Origin: Siphonodentalium dalli
Lineage: Eukaryota > Mollusca > Scaphopoda > Gadilida > Siphonodentaliidae
Assembly: GCA_032622095.1 (NCBI GenBank)
Contig: CP136065.1
Coordinates: 156,431,577 to 156,495,576 of the forward strand
Length of the DNA stretch: 64,000 nt
Direction: 5' to 3'
Shown here: piece by piece, positions 57,127 to 64,000 of the stretch
How the letters are laid out: the number at the start of each line of letters is the position of its first letter
Numbering within the stretch: position 1 is the first letter of the stretch
The notes under the pieces: model-generated
Told to the model about the DNA's origin: nothing
The model's input: the letters and a program-made list of their open reading frames with translations, nothing else
Databases searched by the model: none
Position numbers and translations under genes: made by a program

Positions 57127-60100
57127 TATATATATATATATATATACTAGCAGGGTTACCCGGCGTTGCCCAGGTTAATGCGATGAGAAAACCTCTATGC
57201 TGTGGATATTTGTTGGGGATAGAGAATGCTCTTGCTTAAAAGTGTTATACGGTTTCTCATAAATTGTATATTCAAATAGCATCATAAAACATTGTCAATT
57301 ATCATTATGTTTGTCGCGATTAATCCGTTCCAACAATAATGAAGTATGTATTTATTTACAACTGCGTATACATTAGACGTTATAATATGATACATGAACA
57401 TCATAAACACATTAGTTTGATAAAAGATGATAATTGGGTTTTGAATATTGAGATGTATCAATCAATTTAGTGGGTTGGACTAAGTTCTCGAGGACACCCG
57501 GCTATCTCCGTGAAGATACATATGTTTCAAAGAAATTTCCAGGTGCTCCTCTGTTCATGGTGCTATATATTGGCTAAATATTCTCAGTTTAAACGAAATG
57601 TTGATGCGCATAAATGTTAGCTAGACACAGAGCGAGATTTTGAGTTGTTTATGTCAGTCGAAGAGTCTGTTATAAAACCCTGGTCAGATGTGCAGTATTG
57701 GGAGGATCCTGAAAAGTCTTATGTTACTAACCGCATTTTCATGTATATCAGAAGAAACTATATTTGACTACACACTGTGACCACTATTTTTGAACAGGCA
57801 TTCCATATCTCTTGACAAATTGTTACTTTTTTGTGGAAATTGTATTGAATGGAACAGACTCAATTTTGTTATAATATATATGCAATCCTCTGACGGTTCG
57901 GGGTCTCTCAGTTTGCACATTTTTGTGAATGCCCTGATTGCTATTCCCATATAAATATGACAGTTAAGAATATATAATTGTTCAAGTGATTTAAGTGGGT
58001 CACCATATGTCGGGATTGTGAAATGTGAACGTCCAAAACTACTTAAAATGATATGGAGATGGCCTGGGTGACTGTATATAACTTATATGTGGATAAAGGC
58101 GAATATCAATCTTATCAATGATAGTGCATATCCGCTCGCCATCCGCGACGCAAACGACATCAAATGTTATTTAATTCATGGTATATCATTTGAGAAAAAT
58201 GTGTATGAATTCGGTGGAAATTGGTACCAAATAAATTTGTACCAGCGTTTGCCTCTTTTGACATATTTAAACCACTCCCATTAGACTCATAGATGCATGA
58301 TATACTGGCGATGATTATATATATGTTTGGTGGTAATCAGCAACTAAACAAATTCTGAGAATAGTTATGACCCATATCTCTCACCCTACCGACAGCAATT
58401 TGACGTCTTTAAATCACACGATGAAATTCCTCGTATCATAGAGAAGAATAATATATCAATTTGGTGGAAATCTGGGCTAAAAATAGTTTATTAAATCAAC
58501 TGTTGATGCAACATTGACTCGAACAACGCCATATTGCGAAGATGATTATGTATTCGTTTGGTGGAAATCGGCGACAAAACTATTTCACGATATATTTTTA
58601 ATTTTGCCGACCTCCCCCTTTTCTTCCCCTGACACCAACAGCGTCATTTTAGAAATGTTTTACCCGCACCGTTATCTTCCTTGTAAACAGTTACCCCTCT
58701 TAGAACGCCTTGGTACCATCTCGATTGTACCGCGTGAAGTTATATATAGAACGCACACAGACAGACAGAAAGACAGACAGACAGACAGCACGATTTGATT
58801 TCTTGTATCATTTGGGAAGAACGTGTCTGAATTTGATGGTAATTAGTACTCAAAATATTTTGTATCAGTCTTAGTGACCCTCCCGTCCCTATTTCAGTCT
58901 CAAGCTGCACACACTAAGACTTAGAGATTAGAGATTAGAGATGCATATATATGAAATTGATGAAAATTGGCGAGTATACAAATTCGTATCAAATTTAAGG
59001 TCCCCATATCTCTCACCCATAGGGCACAAATTTTGTGTATCTAAACGACACGATAAGATTCCTCGTATCAAAGAGGAAAATATGTATCAATCTGGTGGAA
59101 ATCGGCACTAAACATATTGTTATAATTTGTTGTGTCCCTCTCATCTCCATACACCACTGACTCGAATGGCCCAACTTATGACAACCTTAAGCCACACGAT
59201 TATACTCCTGATATCATGGAGATGATTGTTTATAAGTTTGGTGATTATCGGCGACTAAAACTTCTCTTTTTTATCAAATTTGGTGCCAATCCACACCCCC
59301 ATCTCTCAAGAACGTGTATCAATTTGGTGGAAATTGGCGCAAAAAAATTGTGCATCAATTTTGGTGCCCCTGTCCCTTTCAATGCAACCCTGACTCGAAT
59401 GAGGCCACATTTGACAGATATAAGCAACACCATTAGACTCCTCATACCATGGGGATGATTTTGTATAAGTGTGGTGGCAATCGGCGACTAAACCAATTAT
59501 TATCGAATTTAGTGCCCACCCCCTCCCAATCTCTCAACCAAAAGACAACAATTTGGCATTGTTAAAGCGCACAATTTGATTCCTTGCATAATGAAGAAGA
59601 ATATATATCAATTTGGTGGAGATCGGCGCTAAAATTAGTTTTTCAATTTTGGTTCCCCTCTCCCCTTCCGTGCATCCCTGACTCGAACGACGCCACTTTT
59701 AAACCACACCATTGTTTTTTTCATATCATGGGTTTGGCGTTGTTAAATCGCACAATTAGATTCCTTATATCATGAAGAAGAATATATATCAATTTGGTGG
59801 AGATCGGCGCTAAAATTAGTTTTTCAATTTTGGTGCCCCTCTCCCTTTCCGTGCATCCCTGACTCGAACGATGCCACTTTTAAACCACACCGTTGGTTTT
59901 TTCATATCATGGGGATGATTATATATAAGTTTGGTGGAAATCGGCGACAGAAAAAAAATCTGCCCCTCCCCCTTCCGGGCACCCCTGACGCGAACGGCGC
60001 GACTTTTACCATATTTAAACCACACCATTAGATTCCTCATATCATGGGGATTATTATATATAAGTTTGGTGGCAATCGGCGACAATTTTTTTTCTGCCCC

Positions 60101-60238
60101 TCCCCATGTTCTGCCCCTGACAACAACGGCGTCATTTTAGAAAATTCTAACCCCGACCATTATCTTTCTCGTAAAAAGCTACTCTTAGTAGACCCCTTTG
60201 GCATCATCTAGATGGTCCCCTGTGAATTTCTATAGAAC

Positions 60239-60269
<31 letters not shown>

Positions 60270-60286
60270 TTCGCAAATATAGATAT

Positions 60287-60321
<35 letters not shown>
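57127..60321 (+). repeat. Modular repeat bounded by (TA)n, CCCGGCGTTGCCC type
   Basis: Starts with (TA)n and TAGCAGGGTTACCCGGCGTTG. From about 58090 it consists of irregular modules of TATCATGGGGATGATTATAT, AAGTTTGGTGGAAATCGGCGA, CCTGACTCGAACGACGCCAC and TTTAAACCACACCATTAGATT, at least eight times with 120-300-bp spacing. It ends with (CAGA)n (also at 58756-58792) and (TA)n at 60281-60321. I recognise the leading motif from repeats in invertebrate genomes but cannot place its class. No coding. Confidence 0.7.
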
Positions 60322-60324
<3 letters not shown>

Positions 60325-60494
60325 TTATAGAGTCTTTCGACATTTGAATATCGCCGCGACTAGACACACATTTGATGGAAATAGACCTTTAATCGTATAG
60401 TATATACTATACGATTAAAGGAATATTCCCATCAGTGGCGTGTCTATAGTCGCGGCGTCGTTCAAATGTCGAAATATTCTATAACCATATATAT
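60316..60494. repeat. Hairpin with ~85-bp arms
   Basis: TATATGGTTATAGAGTCTTTCG through TTAATCGTATAGTA is mirrored by TACTATACGATTAA through TCGAAATATTCTATAACCATA. The arms contain a mirrored CGCCGCGACTA block. It abuts the (TA)n end of the preceding repeat, so a TA target is likely. Confidence 0.88.
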
Positions 60495-60495
60495 A

Positions 60496-60859
60496 GATCA
60501 GTCAATTGTATATAGTGCCGTACATAATATGTATATTTAATGTCTTACAAATTGTGAACATAACTGTGACTCAAATGACGTTTAACACGACCACAAAAAA
60601 ACATTCATATCGGAAGGCGAATAACACCATGCTCGCGGTGTATGTATAGACAATAGATTCCCAAGAAACCCACCGTTAACACATTTGTCATCGTATAAAA
60701 CACCTTTTGTTCCTATGTGTTCCAGTTCGACACCATTCTCACACAAGCTTCGCTAACAATGAATAATCATATTGTCAATTCCCAGCCCGACAAATTGTCA
60801 CAAATAATTTCATGAAAGGAAAGTCTCGTTTTTCACTTTGTACCGTATTCGTATCACTG
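60496..60859. other. No recognised feature
   Basis: AT-rich spacer between two mobile elements; nothing seen. Confidence 0.5.
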
Positions 60860-60863
60860 TTAA

Positions 60864-61820
60864 GGGTCAGATGCACGTTTTGCCAAAATTTCCTGGTATT
60901 TCAAAATGTATTTTCTCTAAATCTATCAGGAATATCTTTGTGAAATTTTGTACAAGAGATTATTGTGGTACCATTCATAAGAACCATTGGACATTTGGTT
61001 ATTATAATCTCATTTACTTTACTTTTATGGCATGAAAAATCTTTAAAATTTCACTGTGTTCAGGTACCGAGAACTACTGTAAAACAGATTTTTTTCGAAA
61101 GTGCATTTCATATATACATGATATCATATCTGAAGATGATGAGAGGAGACTTAATTTTTCTTGATTCATGAAATTAAATGATTATTTTCATTCAGAAAGA
61201 CAACTACCATAAATATTTTTTTATTATTGAGAATTTTCATGCCATGCTTGTTGGTCATTGAAAAATTGGGCTCAGTTGAGTTCTGGGTCATGGGTTCATA
61301 ACCAAGTTAAATCTGACCACCATATCTCTTAACACTGTGGCCTAATTTCTGTTGATTGCTCCCTGCTTGAGTGGACAGCACCACATTTGAACATTTGTTT
61401 TCATTGGGCTGGCATATTTGTGACTGCTTTGTTCTTCATTATAATACATGGGGTATGATGCTATAATATGCAATTAAAAATCTAACTCAACATTATGATA
61501 CAAATGAAGCCTCCTCTCATGGAGTCAAGACAATAAGCTATTTGATGGTTGACATGTTGTTTGAAATTATAAATTTTTCTGGCAGTTCTCGGTACCTAAA
61601 GGGAAAGAAACGAAACAAATATTTTCAACCTCTCAAATGTATTAAAATCCATTATTGTTATTGTCTCTTTATAATTTCTCTGATTCTATATATAATGAAA
61701 ATTATCATATGTAAAATTCAAGATTTTTCACCAGATAGATCCAGAGAAATTCTTTGTTGAAAATCACTTGCCATTTCTGGCTGGATTTACTGTGATTTAT
61801 GCAAAACGTGCGTCTCCCTC
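60864..61820. mobile_element. TTAA-4 family element, copy 1
   Basis: A 957-bp element with ends GGGTCAGATGCACGTTTTGC and GCAAAACGTGCGTCTCCCTC, between TTAA 60860-60863 and 61821-61824. It is itself partly a foldback: GGTACCGAGAACT (61063) faces AGTTCTCGGTACC (61585). No frame exceeds 72 codons. An inverted relative lies at 62269-63195. Confidence 0.85.
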
Positions 61821-61824
61821 TTAA

Positions 61825-62268
61825 GACGATGGAAGACGTAATTTATATAGCACACAATACACAAGAGCAGCTGAGCTTTCATCTGAATTCCAATTGGGAT
61901 TGATATGTGTCACATATCCCCCATATATGGCTCCCCTTCCACAAAGAAGGGCGATAAAAATACCACCAAAAATATCTTATTTTTAAAAACACAACCAAAA
62001 ATATCTTATTTCTGCTGCAATGTCCGCCTATTGGTATGAACTGTATATATACTGAATACATATAGATTCACTCATTGCGTCATCTTTGTGTTCTAATCAT
62101 CATCGTGCAGTAAGAAGACGACCAACTGCGACCATGTTGCTCCTGTACACTATATATATACTGGTCGTGTTATCTTTTTTTATGATTATGATTATTAAAC
62201 ATGTACAAATAAACTTTTCAACCAATGCTCCCTGTCGTGATCTGACCTGACGGCTGAAACGGCATTAA
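61825..62268 (+). repeat. LINE 3' sequence, interrupted at its tail
   Basis: Ends with CTGACGGCTGAAACGGCATTAA, matching the LINE tail at 10233-10252. The continuation, TTAAACCTTCAATCGATC, is found after the TTAA-4 element at 63196. A direct AACCAAAAATATCTTATTT repeat occurs at 61965/61990. Confidence 0.6.
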
Positions 62269-63195
62269 TGGGGTGCGCACGTTTTCCATATATCTAGCCA
62301 AAAATGACAAGAGATTTTCCACTAAGAATTTCTTTAACTATCTGGACAAAATCTTGAGTTTCTCATACCGTCATCTTCATTGCATATATAGTCTGAGCAA
62401 TTATTACGAGACAACAAAAACAATGGATTCTAATACATTTGAGAGGTTGAAAATATTATTTTATTTGCTGTCCCTATCAGTACCAAGAACCAATAACTAA
62501 TAATTTCAGTAAATCCAATCACCAACTTGAAATAGCTTATTTCCTTGCTCTATGAGAGGAGGCTTCATTTGTATCATAATGTTTAGTTAGATTTTTAATT
62601 TCATAATATAGAATCATACCCCCATATATTATAATGAAGTATAAAGCATTCACAAATAGTCCAGCCCAATGAAAACAAATGTTGATATGCAGTGTGGTCC
62701 ACTCAAGCAGGGAGTAGGGAACTGATCTTAGGCCACAGTCTTAAGAGATATTGTGGTCAGATTTAACTTGGTTATGAACCCATGAATCACAACTCAACTC
62801 AGCCCAATTTGTCATTGATCAACATGCATGACATGAAAATTCATGGGTAGTTGCCTTTCTTAATGAAAATAATCATTAAATTTCACAAATCAAGAATAAT
62901 ATACATGTAAGTCTACTCTCATGATCTTGAGATATGATATCATGGATATATGAACTGCACTTGAAAAAGAGATATTTTACACAAGTTCTTAGTACCTGAA
63001 AACAGTAAACTTTTAAATATTGTTCATGCCAGAATAGTGAAGTAAATGAGGTTATAATATTCGATGGGTCGATGGTTCTTAAATATTGTGTCACAATAAT
63101 CGCTTGTACCAAATTTCACAAAGAAATTCCTGACAAATTTGGAGATAATCCATTTTGAAATACCAGGACATTTTGGCAAAACGTGCGTCTGACCC
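62269..63195. mobile_element. TTAA-4 family element, copy 2 (inverted)
   Basis: A 927-bp element with ends TGGGGTGCGCACGTTTTCC and GGCAAAACGTGCGTCTGACCC, between TTAA 62265-62268 and 63196-63199. It aligns as the reverse complement of copy 1 with moderate divergence. Inserted exactly in the TTAA of a LINE tail. Confidence 0.87.
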
Positions 63196-63367
63196 TTAAA
63201 CCTTCAATCGATCAATCGGTGAATAAACGATCGGGCATGTGCGTGTATTTAGTCCACGTCCTTGACATTGAGTGTCCACAAAAGTATACTTGGACAACCG
63301 AGACGTGACCATAAACAGCATGCGGATCATTTCTAACGTCATGTTAGGGGGGGGGGCATTATATTTA

Positions 63368-63598
63368 CCCTTTCTTTGCTAAATGGATTCGACCGTTCGT
63401 TTTTAAAATTATATACTGGAACGGTATATCGTTCGTCTGGGGGTATGGTCAGGTAATATAAGCAGACGACAAATAATACAAGTGCACAAGGATTTCTATT
63501 CATTGGGGGCGAATTGTCTGCATGATGTCTATGGCAGCGTTTGTTGAACTTATTATTCGAACATTTCCTAAGGTAACCACTCGTCATAGAGTGTTTAG
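63368..63598. mobile_element. TTAA-2 family MITE
   Basis: Left end CCCTTTCTTTGCTAAATGG, right end GAGTGTTTAGTTAATAA (decayed). The interior has GCAGACGACAAA and GTTTGTTGAACTTATTATT in common with 54982-55221. A run of G lies just upstream at 63348-63356. Confidence 0.65.
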
Positions 63599-63779
63599 TT
63601 AATAATAATGACCAGTTTTATATAGCGATTAACCAATTACTTGCTCTAACAAGCTTGGTACAATATTACCCCAGTCATTTGTACAAGCCAACCAATGAAC
63701 CGGCTGCAGCCATTGCAGGCGCTGCTCTAGTTTGATTAGAACATGCTCTGATACTCATCAGTATGACAAGCTGACTGGT

Positions 63780-63925
63780 ACTCTTTTAACGCATGAGTGA
63801 TGCGAAGCCCACACAGTACGAGCGACCTTGCTCAAGGGCCACAACTTGGCGCGGGTTTTGAAACCGCAAGCAATCCGACAATTGCACATCGCTCAAAGCG
63901 GCCAATTTGAGCCACTGATATGCGG
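63780..63925 (-). repeat. tRNA-derived SINE
   Basis: On the minus strand: A-box-like TGGCTCAAATTGG (63914 to 63902), B-box-like GGTTTCAAAACCC (63865 to 63853), then CAAGTTGTGGCCCTTGAGCAAGG, with the CCTTGAGCAAGG core at 63837-63826. Core sequences of the form CCTTG-GCAAGG downstream of a tRNA head are known in several animal SINE families. The element is decayed and its 3' end is not clear. Confidence 0.55.
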
Positions 63926-64000
63926 AGACTCAGTGACCGGCGACGAACTGCGAACCCATATCGATGTGTTTACAACGAATACAAGTCCGACACGCTAACC

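Overview
The window looks like intergenic or intronic DNA of a lophotrochozoan invertebrate, most likely a mollusc. The DNA is AT-rich and packed with repeats, and no long intact protein-coding gene is visible. Support for a mollusc: LINE-type tails reading GGCTGAAACGACGTTAAAC (10240) and a split copy at 62250/63196; remnants of non-LTR ORF1 and ORF2 of a type common in molluscs; dispersed modules around 'GTAGACGCAACTTTGTCCGAG' and 'CCCATTTTTCGACTTAG'; and arrays built on AAGATGGC-GGCGGCCAT. This attribution rests on remembered repeat signatures, not on a search. Nothing bacterial (operons, RBS, CRISPR, IS) is present.

Layout. 1-3315: element with ~205-bp terminal inverted repeats (TIRs), possibly cut by the window start. 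3348-7092: an almost perfect 1.69-kb inverted duplication whose 190-bp spacer repeats the DNA just left of the palindrome. 7.1-10.3 kb: tRNA-like SINE head, a candidate exon, and a gag-only LINE remnant. 10.3-17.5 kb: candidate exons, a (TAG)n microsatellite, a Tc1/mariner-type MITE, a 1.06-kb 39-bp minisatellite and a TTAA-flanked MITE. 17.5-18.7 kb: 3' end of a LINE ORF2. 19-35 kb: several MITE and repeat families, a second LINE ORF2 tail, and the best exon candidate (28625-28922, minus). 34.5-42.5 kb: nested foldback/MITE insertions, a 959-bp hAT-type element with 8-bp target site duplication (TSD) and a Harbinger-type MITE. 45.5-48.8 kb: three arrayed structures, including a foldback element with exact 18-bp ends. 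50.8-52.6 kb: Tc1-like transposase remnant and a second Tc1/mariner-type MITE. 54.3-57.0 kb: cluster of TTAA elements and a CAGT-type element. 57.1-60.5 kb: a modular repeat bounded by (TA)n. 60.8-63.2 kb: two inverted copies of one TTAA element, one of them splitting a LINE tail. 63.4-64.0 kb: another TTAA element and a SINE.

How the parts relate. The window is a record of small non-autonomous DNA transposons and dead retroelements. At least four TIR families sit between TTAA tetranucleotides (piggyBac-like target choice), with others of TA, TAA, 7-bp and 8-bp TSD type, yet no intact transposase is visible, so they must have been moved from elsewhere. Two 490-bp copies (21967-22458, 40856-41349) are nearly identical, which argues for recent movement. 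Protein-coding exon calls are limited to four single-exon candidates judged by open frame plus splice sites; none could be assigned to a family.
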